A stretch of 64,000 nt of DNA, from positions 1,282,001-1,346,000 of the forward strand of contig NZ_CP080590.1 of the NCBI RefSeq assembly GCF_019504385.1, written 5' to 3'. The stretch comes from Devosia salina (GTDB lineage Bacteria; Pseudomonadota; Alphaproteobacteria; Rhizobiales; Devosiaceae). A program made the translations under genes and the position numbers. This document shows positions 32,953 to 40,943 of the stretch, piece after piece. Position 1 is the stretch's first letter. The number at the start of each line of letters is the position of its first letter. The notes under the pieces were generated by a model. The model was not told where the DNA came from, searched no databases, and saw only the letters and a program-made list of their open reading frames with translations.

Positions 32953-34868
32953 GGCCGCTCCCATATCGCTACCAGCGCCCCGAACCGCTTGGCCATTTCG
33001 GCTACGGCCTCTTCGTCGCTTGTCTGTTCATCCAGCCACTTGCGGGCTACGTCACCAAATATTGTGCGACCCACGGCGAAACCCTTGACGGTTCGCGCCG
33101 TCTTGGCCGCCGCGAATCCGGCCTCCAGCGCCGCTTGCGGTGCATCGAGCCCCAGCAGGACCACACCGCGGCAAAACGGGTCTCGCGCTTCGATCACCGC
33201 ATCGGTGGCCGCCCATGCCGCAGCATTGGCCTGCGGTTCGAGCTTCCACCAGTCCGGCTTGATGCCGGCATCGTAAATCTCCGTCAGCGCGCGCGCCACC
33301 GTATCGTCACTCAATTTCCCATGCTTGCCGGCAATGATCTCGACCAGCAATTCCCGGCCGATCTTGCGCGCCGCATCGAAAGCCGAACGCAGTTTGGCGA
33401 TCTGGACCTGCCGCAATTCCGCCGGGTCGTCCGGGTGAAAGAAGCACAGGACCTTGATGCAGTGATCCACCGGCCAGTCTACCAGGCGCGACCCGAGATC
33501 CTGCGTGAACTCGAACTGCAGGGGGCGCGATCCCGGCAGCTCGATCGGCTTGGCCACCCAGAAATCGGGCAGGGCGTTTGCAGCGTAAAGCGCGTCGCGC
33601 CCATATTTGTCGTCAAGCAGCATACCGAATCCGTCGCGCCCATTCGCGACCTGAGCAGCAGCACGGACAGCCAGAACCTTGAAATCGGGGATGCGCGCCA
33701 GCTTGCCGGCATCGCCGCCCGCCATGTCCTCAAGCTGGCTGCGATGGTCGATCGCCAGGGCCATGAGCTTGGGAATTTCGCGCCGCCGGGTGGTCGCCCA
33801 ATGCACATGGTTGATCGCCTCGTCCTTGCGCAGCGCCCTCTCGGTGCTGCCGTGCTCGAGGAAGTACTGCAGTTCTGGCCAGGTCGGAATCTCGGGTGCA
33901 CAGAGCAGCCGGCTCACCGCAAAGGCGCCACAGGCATTGGCCCAGGTAGCACTTGTCTGATGGCTCTCCCCGCGCAGCCAGCCGCGCAGGAAGCCGCTCA
34001 TGAACGCGTCGCCGGCCCCCAATACGTTGTAAACCTCGATGGGAAAGCCCTTGCCGACGATGCCCTCTTCCAGATCGTCCGGGATTGGCCCCTCATAGAC
34101 GATGCAGCCCATGGGCCCACGCTTCAGGACGATCACGGCGGAGGAGAGTGTCCGGATCGTCCTGAGCGCGGATCGGATATCGGCCGCGCCGGCCGCAATA
34201 AGCACTTCTTCCTCCGTGCCCACGATCAGGTCGCACTCGGGCAGGACGGTCTTGAGATGCTCGGATACGGCGTCCGAGGCGATATAGCGGCTGTCGCCAG
34301 CATCATGGCCCGCCAGTCCCCAGAGATTGGGGCGGTAGTCGATGTCGAAAATGACCTTGCTGCCATTGGCGCGGGCGATGCGCATCGCCTTGCGTTGCGC
34401 CCGGTCGCTGTTCGGTTTGGCGAAATGCGTGCCGGTCACCAGCACGGCCCGGGCCGACTTGATGAACGACTCATGAATGTCGTCCTCGTTCAGCGCCGCG
34501 TCCGCACAATTGTCGCGATAGAAGATCAGCGGGAAGGACTTGTCATTCTCGACAGCCAGCAGCACGAGCGCGGTCAAGCGTTCGGGGTCGGTTACAATTC
34601 CGGCGGTCTCCACGCCTTCGCGAACCAGCTGCTCGCGGATGAATCGCCCCATCTGCTCGTCGCCCACACGCGTGATCAAAGCCGACTTGAGGCCCAGTCG
34701 TGCCGTGCCGACGGCGATGTTGGTGGGGCAGCCGCCGACCGACTTGGCGAAGCTGCCAACGTCCTCGAGGCGCGTCCCGATTTGCTGGCCGTAGAGGTCC
34801 ACGGAGGCGCGACCAATCGTGATCACGTCCAGCTTGTTGTCTTTGGTGTTTTCATAGCCTGGGGCCAA
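32949..34868 (-). CDS. iolC: 5-dehydro-2-deoxygluconokinase with C-terminal DUF2090 domain
   Basis: IolC phosphorylates 2-deoxy-5-keto-gluconate. The 639-residue protein fuses a PfkB kinase (about 10-320, LDVITIGRASVDLYG to VYNVLGAGDAFMSGF) to a DUF2090 domain (about 330-630) related to class I aldolases, which may carry the next step (IolJ-like). This fusion is standard in rhizobia. I start at TTG 34868 because GGAGGAGGAG lies just upstream; the frame stays open to 34970 but that part crosses the operator and lacks a site. It heads the iolC-D-E-(small)-B operon. Confidence 0.9.
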   Translation of the reverse strand: MAPGYENTKDNKLDVITIGRASVDLYGQQIGTRLEDVGSFAKSVGGCPTNIAVGTARLGLKSALITRVGDEQMGRFIREQLVREGVETAGIVTDPERLTALVLLAVENDKSFPLIFYRDNCADAALNEDDIHESFIKSARAVLVTGTHFAKPNSDRAQRKAMRIARANGSKVIFDIDYRPNLWGLAGHDAGDSRYIASDAVSEHLKTVLPECDLIVGTEEEVLIAAGAADIRSALRTIRTLSSAVIVLKRGPMGCIVYEGPIPDDLEEGIVGKGFPIEVYNVLGAGDAFMSGFLRGWLRGESHQTSATWANACGAFAVSRLLCAPEIPTWPELQYFLEHGSTERALRKDEAINHVHWATTRRREIPKLMALAIDHRSQLEDMAGGDAGKLARIPDFKVLAVRAAAQVANGRDGFGMLLDDKYGRDALYAANALPDFWVAKPIELPGSRPLQFEFTQDLGSRLVDWPVDHCIKVLCFFHPDDPAELRQVQIAKLRSAFDAARKIGRELLVEIIAGKHGKLSDDTVARALTEIYDAGIKPDWWKLEPQANAAAWAATDAVIEARDPFCRGVVLLGLDAPQAALEAGFAAAKTARTVKGFAVGRTIFGDVARKWLDEQTSDEEAVAEMAKRFGALVAIWERP

Positions 34869-34873
34869 AGCCT

Positions 34874-34883
34874 GCTCCTCCTC
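34874..34883 (-). promoter_or_regulatory. Extended ribosome-binding site that fixes a TTG start for iolC
   Basis: On the minus strand GGAGGAGGAG lies six bases before TTG 34868. No comparable site precedes other in-frame start codons further up to 34970. This favours the rare TTG start. Confidence 0.6.
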
Positions 34884-34936
34884 CGGGCTGCGAACTGTCA
34901 CGGAGAATGAAACACAGGTTCTGATTTCATTCAATA

Positions 34937-34952
34937 TGGAATGTTCGTTCCA
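34937..34952. promoter_or_regulatory. IolR-type operator upstream of iolC
   Basis: TGGAATGTTCGTTCCA is a palindrome TGGAA-N6-TTCCA about 70 bases before iolC. It is preceded by ATA, giving ATATGGAA as at the iolR site, and by a further half-like ATTCA. GGAA-N6-TTCC is the motif I recall as the reported IolR site of Sinorhizobium meliloti. Confidence 0.75.
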
Positions 34953-34991
34953 AACGAGAATCCGCAGCATTTGATCCGGGCGTCACCGCGC

Positions 34992-35828
34992 CTAGATCTG
35001 CCGGCGGCGCTCCGCAACGCAGACGGTAAGCGCTGTGGCCAAAGCCAGGCTGGCGGAAAGGGAGCGGAAGCCCGCGTGATCCGCCTCGATCAGTTCGAAC
35101 CACTCGGTGGCACAGGCCGCCAGCGGCGACAGGGCGGAATCGGTGAGCGCGACAACGGGAACCCCCCGCTCTGAAAGGCTCTGCGCCTGCACCACGCTCT
35201 CCGCTGCATAGGGCGAGAAGCTGACCGCGATGGCCGCGTCAACGGGTGATGCCAGGGTGAGGATGTCGTCATCATTGCCGATGGCCGAACTGACCACCTG
35301 GCAACTCACCTTGAGCTTGCCAAAGGCATAAGCCATTGAGCTGATGATGGGAAAGCTGCGACGTCGGGCAATGAGGTAGATGGTGTCGGCCTTTGCCAAG
35401 AGGGCAACGGCTCTTTCGAACTGATCCGCATCGATGGTGGCGGTCAGCGCCTCCAGACTCTGATGGGCCGCCGCGATGAAACCCTTGAGGATGGTGCTGC
35501 TTTCCGCCTCTTCGGCCCCGCTTTCCTCGATCTGCCGGAGCCGGTCTTCGTAGGATGAGTTCCGCCCCTTGAGCCGGGCTCGAAACAGATGCTGCAGGCC
35601 GGAGAAGCCATCGAAACCGAAGTTCTGAGCAAACCGCACCAGCGTGGACGGCTGCACCTGCGCCGCCTGCGCTATGCTGGCCGTGGTGCCGAAGGCGATT
35701 TCGTCCGGATGCTCCAGCGCATAGGCGCCGACCTGCATGAGCCGCTTGGGCAGTGTGGTTCGCTGCGCCATGATTGCGGCACGAAGGGCTTCGAAATCCT
35801 CTGGGGCAACAATAGGCGGCGCGGACAT
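34992..35828 (-). CDS. iolR: RpiR-family regulator of inositol catabolism
   Basis: The 278-residue protein has an N-terminal RpiR helix-turn-helix (about 25-100, TTASIAQAAQVQPSTLVRFAQNFGF in outline) and a C-terminal SIS domain (about 130-265) with AVSFSPYAAESVVQAQSL. SIS domains bind sugar phosphates. In rhizobia IolR is freed from DNA by an inositol catabolic intermediate. It lies just upstream of iolC, on the same strand. A matching operator 13 bases before its own ATG suggests autorepression. Confidence 0.88.
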   Translation of the reverse strand: MSAPPIVAPEDFEALRAAIMAQRTTLPKRLMQVGAYALEHPDEIAFGTTASIAQAAQVQPSTLVRFAQNFGFDGFSGLQHLFRARLKGRNSSYEDRLRQIEESGAEEAESSTILKGFIAAAHQSLEALTATIDADQFERAVALLAKADTIYLIARRRSFPIISSMAYAFGKLKVSCQVVSSAIGNDDDILTLASPVDAAIAVSFSPYAAESVVQAQSLSERGVPVVALTDSALSPLAACATEWFELIEADHAGFRSLSASLALATALTVCVAERRRQI

Positions 35829-35840
35829 GGCGGCTTCCCG

Positions 35841-35856
35841 TGGAATGGACGTTCCA
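35841..35856. promoter_or_regulatory. IolR-type operator upstream of iolR
   Basis: TGGAATGGACGTTCCA differs from the iolC operator at only two central bases and has the same TGGAA-N6-TTCCA form. A further half-site TGGAATGAA starts at 35861, separated from TTCCA by TATC. It lies 13 bases before the iolR ATG (35828). Confidence 0.75.
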
Positions 35857-35890
35857 TATCTGGAATGAATCGCGCCTCACGGCAAGAAAA

Positions 35891-35917
35891 AGGGCAGAAC
35901 GGAACCCGTCCTGCCCT
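35891..35917 (-). terminator. Rho-independent terminator after ribN
   Basis: On the minus strand AGGGCAG and CTGCCCT arms (35911-35917 and 35891-35897), with an inner ACGG/CCGT pair, are followed by TTTTTCTTG. It lies about 25 bases past the ribN stop and ends that transcript before the iolR promoter. Confidence 0.85.
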
Positions 35918-35939
35918 TGAACTGCGATGCTGGAACCTG

Positions 35940-36911
35940 TCAGGCGGGCTGCAGGCGGCTCGGTGCGCCACGGTTCTCCACCCAGTAGATGAAGGCTGAC
36001 GCAGCCACGATCAGCGCCGCACCGACCCAGAACCACTGCGATGGCACCTGGCCCAGGGCAATCCAGCCCACCAGGCCACTCAGTGGCACCTTGAGGTCGC
36101 CAAAGGGCTGCAGATAGGTCGCGTCCGCAACCTTATAGGCGAAGGCCAGCAGATATTGCGCGACAGCCGTCAGGGCGCCGAGCAGCAACAACAGCCAGAG
36201 GCCGGTGCCATCGGGCAGTGCAAACGGGAAACCCGGCGCCATACCCATGGGCAGGATGCCAGAAAGGGCATTGGCCACGAGGAGAATGGCAAGATGATTG
36301 GGCGTCATCAGGACCAGCAGCGAGATGGTCATGGTTTCAGGGCTCTCGCCTTTGCGGGCCAGATACTTGGTCAGCACATCGGTGCCGGCCCAGAGCGCAG
36401 CGGCAGTGATCGGGATCAGCGCCTGCCAGCCAAGGCTTTCAGTTCCGACGCCCGAGACGATGATGGCTCCCACAAAGCCGATAATGGAGGCAGCAAGGCG
36501 TGCCGAGGACACCCTCTCACCCAGGAACAGGGCGGAGCCAAGAATGATGAAGAGCGGGCCGGTGGCCAGAAGGGTCACCATCTGCCAGATCGGCACGCCA
36601 GAGGCGAAGCCATAGACGAAGACATGGACGCCGAGGGCCGAGACGAAGGCCCGGATCTCGTGGGCGACCGGGCGCCTGGTCCGCAGGTTTGAGAGGCCGA
36701 TCCTGAGGATCAGGGGCAGCGCCAGGATAGAGGCGATCACGTACTGCCAGAAGGCCATACCTGTCGAACTCATGCCAAAGCCGCCCCATTCGGCGGGCGT
36801 CGGCAGAACCGACTGGAGAACATTGGTGCCTGCAAACACGATGCTGGCCACCACCATGAAGGCGGCGCCCGACGTTGCGGCGCTGTTGGAAGTCGAGGAA
36901 ATCTGGCTCAT
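35940..36911 (-). CDS. ribN: Riboflavin transporter, EamA family (RibN)
   Basis: This 323-residue inner-membrane protein has about ten helices in two EamA repeats (about 15-145 and 165-310), for example VHVFVYGFASGVPIWQMVTLLATGP near residues 95-120 (given in part) and ALTAVAQYLLAFAYKVADATYLQPF. Alone it would be an unspecific DMT carrier. The FMN riboswitch just upstream (37017-37150) marks it as a flavin transporter; RibN of Rhizobium leguminosarum is of this kind. A sequestering hairpin lies between the aptamer and its AAAGGA site. Start ATG 36911. Confidence 0.87.
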   Translation of the reverse strand: MSQISSTSNSAATSGAAFMVVASIVFAGTNVLQSVLPTPAEWGGFGMSSTGMAFWQYVIASILALPLILRIGLSNLRTRRPVAHEIRAFVSALGVHVFVYGFASGVPIWQMVTLLATGPLFIILGSALFLGERVSSARLAASIIGFVGAIIVSGVGTESLGWQALIPITAAALWAGTDVLTKYLARKGESPETMTISLLVLMTPNHLAILLVANALSGILPMGMAPGFPFALPDGTGLWLLLLLGALTAVAQYLLAFAYKVADATYLQPFGDLKVPLSGLVGWIALGQVPSQWFWVGAALIVAASAFIYWVENRGAPSRLQPA

Positions 36912-36923
36912 CTGTCGTCCTTT

Positions 36924-36950
36924 CCGTAACCAGTTTCCTCAGGGTTACGG
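36924..36950 (-). promoter_or_regulatory. Expression-platform hairpin in the ribN leader
   Basis: CCGTAACC and GGTTACGG (36943-36950 and 36924-36931) form a perfect 8-bp stem with an 11-base loop. The ribN ribosome-binding site AAAGGA (36918-36923) adjoins it and no U-run follows. This suggests control of translation rather than termination. The rest of 36912-37016 shows only a weak GCGCC/GGCGC hairpin. Confidence 0.55.
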
Positions 36951-37016
36951 GAGGCGACATGCCGAAAATGGCGCAGCCAAATAGCCACGCGCGCCGGCAA
37001 AGGCGCTTTGTCCCGT

Positions 37017-37150
37017 TCTCTTTCATCCGGACTGTGACCGTCGGCTCCGGATTTACACCGGATCTGCTGACCTCCCGATGGTCGGGAGCGCTCGCGGGCT
37101 TGGCATGTCTGCCTTTACCGCCGGTGGGGAATTTCACCCCGCCCTGAGAA
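37017..37150 (-). promoter_or_regulatory. FMN riboswitch (RFN element) for ribN
   Basis: Read on the minus strand, all RFN blocks are present in order. P1 arms TTCTC and GAGAA close the element. GGGCGGGGTGAAATTCCC comes first, then ACCGGCGGTA, a variable arm with AGCCCGCGAGCG, a GGGAGGTC segment, ATCCGGTGTAAATCCGG, then AGCCGACGGTCACAGTCC and GGATGAAAGA. FMN binding would turn ribN off. The element points to ribN at 36911. It lies in the 402-base gap between divergent ribN and the MFS gene. Confidence 0.96.
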
Positions 37151-37254
37151 CAATGCAGGCAAGCCTGCAGGGGCTTAGATAGGCCAGTTGGCCGGGTCTG
37201 ACAAGCACGCACAGGGGTGATACCGGTTCTGCCCAAAATTTGAGCGAAATCGGA

Positions 37255-37283
37255 TTGCATTCCGCCCCGGCTCTAATTAAACA
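37255..37283 (+). promoter_or_regulatory. Candidate promoter of the MFS exporter gene
   Basis: TTGCAT (37255-37260) and TAAACA (37278-37283) are 17 bases apart. The -10 hexamer lies within the left arm of the 37276-37301 palindrome, so a bound repressor would block polymerase. Confidence 0.45.
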
Positions 37284-37301
37284 AGTGGTATCTTGTTTAA
37301 T
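37276..37301. promoter_or_regulatory. Perfect 10-bp inverted repeat operator before the MFS gene
   Basis: ATTAAACAAG (37276-37285), spacer TGGTAT, CTTGTTTAAT (37292-37301). A 26-base operator of this size and symmetry suits a TetR-family dimer. It ends 12 bases before the MFS ATG. No TetR or MarR gene lies beside it, so the regulator is encoded elsewhere. Confidence 0.7.
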
Positions 37302-37313
37302 AAGGCACCCGTC

Positions 37314-38732
37314 ATGTCTGAAACCGTGGAAGGCCGCTGGGCCGAAATTTTCGGCCCCCGCTATCTGGCTGTCACAACCATTCTTGCCCTGGGCGTGTCC
37401 CTGTTCGCATTCAATGCGTTCTTCACTTCGGCGGCTCTGCCCTCGGCCGTACAGGAGCTGGGCGGCATCGAGGTCATTTCCTGGGCGACCACGCTCTATC
37501 TGGTCTTTGCCATTGTCGGTGGCGCGGCCGCAGCCCTGTTCAAGCGTCGGCTGGGATCGCGTGGCTCGCTGCTGGGCCTGGCGGGGGTGTTCCTAGTGGG
37601 CACGCTGATCGCCGCGACCGCCGGAGACATGTCGCAGGTGCTGGTGGGCCGGGCGATACAGGGGTTCGGCGAGGGCGTTGTTGCCGCGCTCTGTTTTGCG
37701 CTCATCCCTGAGCTGTTCCCCAGCCGACTGGTGCCCAAGGTGTTCGGAATGCAGGCCATGGTCTGGGCCATTGCGGCCTTTGGCGGCCCGGCCGGGGCAG
37801 GGGCGCTTACGGAGCTGATTTCCTGGCGCGCTGCCTTTCTCGTCAATGTCCCGCTGGTGCTGATCTTCGGCACCATGGTGCTCCTTGTCGTGCCGCAGGG
37901 TGAAAGGGTGACCCAGAGCAGCGGCTTCCCGGGCTTGCGGCTGGTGACGATCGGCGGCGGGACCATGCTGGTGGCGTTGGCCGCCATCGCACCGCCAATG
38001 CAGGCGGGACTGCTGCTCGCCGTCGCGGCCGTTGCCCTCATCATGGCGGTGTGGCTCGACCGGCGGAGCATCGAGCGACTGATGCCGCCTGATGCCTTTT
38101 CCCTGCGTTCAGCGGTGGGGTCCGGGCTTTGGATGTTCCTGCTCATGCCGATCGCCGGCGCGGCCACGGGTGTCTATCTGGTGCTGCTGTTGCAGCAATT
38201 GTGGGGATACGGCCCGACCCAGGCGGCAATCATCGGGGCGGTGATGGCCATCGGCTGGAGCCTGTCTTCCGTGACGGTTGCCAATGTGCGCAGGCGGTCC
38301 ACCCGACGTATCCTCATCCGCCTTGGGCCTGTGCTGCTTGCGCTGGGGCTGGTTGGCGTATTTGCCGGGCTCCAGCTGACCCAGCCGGTCATTCTGATTG
38401 TTGCACAGCTGGCCATTGGCATGGGCTTCGGCATTTCCAATGGCTACACCATGCTCACCATCATGGAGGCCAGCAGCGATGCTGAGCGTGACCGCACCTC
38501 GGCACTGCTTCCCACGACCCAGTCGGCAGGCAATGCCCTCGGCGCCGCCCTGGCCGGTGTCGCTGCCAACGCGGCCGGCTATGCCCAGGCCACCGACAAC
38601 GCGGCGATCCTGCTCGCCATCGTGCCGCTTTTCGTTGTCGCGGTGGTGTTTGCGGGGCTGGCATTCCTCGCCGCGCTCCGCATGGTGCATCTGGCAAAAA
38701 GTACGCCGATTGCGGCCTTTGCCAGCGAATAG
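37314..38732 (+). CDS. MFS transporter, multidrug exporter type
   Basis: The 472-residue protein has about fourteen hydrophobic segments, the size of the DHA2 drug:proton group. Helix 1 is followed by SAALPSAVQELGG, where drug exporters place a Pro in an ALP motif. GRAIQGFGEGVVAALCFALIPELFP corresponds to motif C-like helix 4-5 sequence (shown in outline). Substrate is unknown. I start at ATG 37314 with AAGG upstream; a TTG at 37293 lies inside the operator. The palindrome suggests induction by a ligand of a TetR-type repressor. Confidence 0.85.
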   Translation: MSETVEGRWAEIFGPRYLAVTTILALGVSLFAFNAFFTSAALPSAVQELGGIEVISWATTLYLVFAIVGGAAAALFKRRLGSRGSLLGLAGVFLVGTLIAATAGDMSQVLVGRAIQGFGEGVVAALCFALIPELFPSRLVPKVFGMQAMVWAIAAFGGPAGAGALTELISWRAAFLVNVPLVLIFGTMVLLVVPQGERVTQSSGFPGLRLVTIGGGTMLVALAAIAPPMQAGLLLAVAAVALIMAVWLDRRSIERLMPPDAFSLRSAVGSGLWMFLLMPIAGAATGVYLVLLLQQLWGYGPTQAAIIGAVMAIGWSLSSVTVANVRRRSTRRILIRLGPVLLALGLVGVFAGLQLTQPVILIVAQLAIGMGFGISNGYTMLTIMEASSDAERDRTSALLPTTQSAGNALGAALAGVAANAAGYAQATDNAAILLAIVPLFVVAVVFAGLAFLAALRMVHLAKSTPIAAFASE

Positions 38733-38739
38733 AAACTGA

Positions 38740-38765
38740 AAGGCCCCGGATCGCTCCGGGGCCTT
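38740..38765. terminator. Bidirectional terminator between MFS and fusion oxidoreductase genes
   Basis: AAGGCCCCGGA (38740-38750), loop TCGC, TCCGGGGCCTT (38755-38765) form a perfect 11-bp stem. It lies between the convergent stops at 38732 and 38776 and would serve both. Confidence 0.85.
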
Positions 38766-38775
38766 CTCATTTCGA

Positions 38776-40782
38776 TCAGCCTTGTTCCAGCCAGCGCACC
38801 TGTTCCGGCGTCAGCTTGATCTCGAAGGCCTTGAGGCTGTCTTCCAGCTCCACCAGCCGGCGCGGGCCGATCAGCGGCACGCTGGGGAAGGGCTGGGCCA
38901 GCACATAGGCCAGGGCGATGTGGATCGGCGAGTGGCCGAGCTGCTTGCCCAGTTCGATCGCGCGGTCGCGTCGCCCAAAATTCTGGTCATTGTACCAGCA
39001 GCGCACCAGTTCCTCATTGTCGCGCTTGTCCCGACCGGCAAGGTCGGTGAAGAAGCCGCGCGCCTGGCTCGACCAGGAGAAGTTCGTTACCTGCCGGTCG
39101 ACCAGCCACTGTTTGAAATCCGGTGTCGCCGCGGTTACGCATCCGGCCCAGATCGGGTCGAGCATTTCGGCCAGCGCAAAGTTGTTGGAGAGCGCCTGCG
39201 GCTTGGTCTTTCCCGTCCTTTCGGCATAGGCGATCGCTTCGTCCATGCGTTCCTTGGTCCAGTTCGACCCGCCGAACGGCCCGCGAATACGGCCCGCCTT
39301 CACCTCTGCATCCATGGCATCGACGAACTCGCCCACCGGCACGTCGGTGTTGTCGCGATGCATGAAATAGATGTCGACATAATCAGTCTGGAGACGGTCC
39401 AGAGACTGGGTCAACTGCTTGCCGATGACATCGGGATAGACCAGCGGGGAATGGGCGCCCTTGCCGATCACCACGGCCTGTTCGCGCACGCCGCTTCTCT
39501 TCTGCCACATGCCGAAGAGCTTTTCGGTATAGCCGCCGCCATAGATGAAGGCGGTGTCGAAGATATTGCCGCCGCGCTCCCAGAAGGCATCGAGCAGGAT
39601 GGCGCCGGACGAGAAGGTCTTGAAGTCCTCAAAGCCGAGCGCGACCGCCGATGCCTGCTTGGCAAGGCCGGGAATGGAGCGCTTGGGAATGATGCCGGTA
39701 TTGGGACCCAAAATGCGATTGTCCAGGGTCCGGGTCCGCACCTGCGGCGTTTCGATCGAGAATTCCACGCCCGCATCGGCGCGCCATTTGTCGAGCACGC
39801 GCAGATTGCCCAGCGTATCGCCCCAGCTCATGCCGGGGGCGTCGAATTCCTGCTTGCCCGCAAGGATCGCCTGCGACGCCGCCTCGGCCTCGAAGGCATA
39901 GACATGGGCGGTTTCGTTGACGCTGATCGTCTCGGTCTTCCCGCCCTTGATGATGTCGATGCGCCCGAGACCCTGGTCGCGATTGCCGCCGGCGAACCAG
40001 AAGTCCGGCACCTCGATCCGGCCTTCCGACCCGTGGATACGCAGGACATTGTCGAGGTTGGCCATCACGGCGCAACTGACCTGCGCCACGATGCCGTTCT
40101 CGAAGGTTAGCGTGGCCGCGGCCCAGTCGTCGGTGCCCTCGGCATTGAGATTGGCCGTACCCGCGACCTTGACCGGATCGGCATAGTCCTTGCCCACGGA
40201 CACACCGGCGATCAGCCGCGCCATCGAGACGGGATAGCAGCCGACGTCCATGATGCCGCCGCCGGCCAGCGCCGACGCGAACAGCCGATGCTCCGGCTGG
40301 AACGTGCCCATCGAGAAGCCGAAGCTCGACTGGATCATCCGCACTTCACCGATCGTGCCGGAGCGGAGCAATTCGACGATCTTGGCCGTCTGCGGATGCA
40401 GGCGGTACATGAAGGCTTCGCCGGCAAAGGTGCCCGCCTTGCGATGGGCATGGAACACCGCATCGGCCTCATGCGCGCTGAGCGCCAGGGGCTTTTCCAC
40501 CAGCACATGCTTGCCCGCTTCGGCGGCCTTGATGGCCCATTCGGCATGGCCCGGATGCGGCACCGCGATATAGACCGCGTCGATGTCCTTGTCGGCGAGC
40601 AGGGCCTCATAGCCATGCACGATGCGCGCTTCGGGGAATGTGTCCTGAAGGCCCGGCCGATCTGGATTGCGGGTGGCGATGGCGGACAGCACGCCATGCT
40701 GGCTGCCATTGAGCCCACCGCGGAATGCCTTGGCGATGCTGCCCGGGCCGATAATGCCCCAGCGAATCTTGGTGTCGGTCAT
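38776..40782 (-). CDS. Fusion of Gfo/Idh/MocA oxidoreductase and aldo/keto reductase
   Basis: One 668-residue frame encodes two enzymes. Residues 1 to about 345 are a Gfo/Idh/MocA dehydrogenase, with IRWGIIGPGSIAKAF and the EKP motif at 96-98. Residues about 346-668 are an aldo/keto reductase with the full tetrad: Asp and Tyr in NIFDTAFIYGGG, Lys in VVIGKGAHS, and His in VDIYFMHRD. No stop or frame change lies between them. Both halves act on sugars or polyols with NAD(P), so coupled oxidation and reduction of one sugar is likely. It is divergent from an AraC regulator. Substrate is unknown. Confidence 0.88.
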   Translation of the reverse strand: MTDTKIRWGIIGPGSIAKAFRGGLNGSQHGVLSAIATRNPDRPGLQDTFPEARIVHGYEALLADKDIDAVYIAVPHPGHAEWAIKAAEAGKHVLVEKPLALSAHEADAVFHAHRKAGTFAGEAFMYRLHPQTAKIVELLRSGTIGEVRMIQSSFGFSMGTFQPEHRLFASALAGGGIMDVGCYPVSMARLIAGVSVGKDYADPVKVAGTANLNAEGTDDWAAATLTFENGIVAQVSCAVMANLDNVLRIHGSEGRIEVPDFWFAGGNRDQGLGRIDIIKGGKTETISVNETAHVYAFEAEAASQAILAGKQEFDAPGMSWGDTLGNLRVLDKWRADAGVEFSIETPQVRTRTLDNRILGPNTGIIPKRSIPGLAKQASAVALGFEDFKTFSSGAILLDAFWERGGNIFDTAFIYGGGYTEKLFGMWQKRSGVREQAVVIGKGAHSPLVYPDVIGKQLTQSLDRLQTDYVDIYFMHRDNTDVPVGEFVDAMDAEVKAGRIRGPFGGSNWTKERMDEAIAYAERTGKTKPQALSNNFALAEMLDPIWAGCVTAATPDFKQWLVDRQVTNFSWSSQARGFFTDLAGRDKRDNEELVRCWYNDQNFGRRDRAIELGKQLGHSPIHIALAYVLAQPFPSVPLIGPRRLVELEDSLKAFEIKLTPEQVRWLEQG

Positions 40783-40903
40783 ATCTGGTTTCCTCAGGAA
40801 GGTGCGGATCGTTGTCCGGATGGCTGAGCCAGCCGCCTGAGAGGCATGCTTTTCAATTGCTCTTGAGCCGTGCGATTTCTAAGTTAGCGCGACCCAAGGA
40901 GCC

Positions 40904-40922
40904 ATACCCCGATTTCGGGTAT
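40904..40922. promoter_or_regulatory. Palindrome between the fusion gene and the AraC gene
   Basis: ATACCC (40904-40909) and GGGTAT (40917-40922) flank CGATTTC, in the divergent promoter region and 21 bases before the AraC start. AraC proteins usually bind direct repeats, so this may be a hairpin in the araC-type mRNA or the site of another regulator. Confidence 0.4.
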
Positions 40923-40943
40923 GCAGATCGGGCGGAAAGTAAG

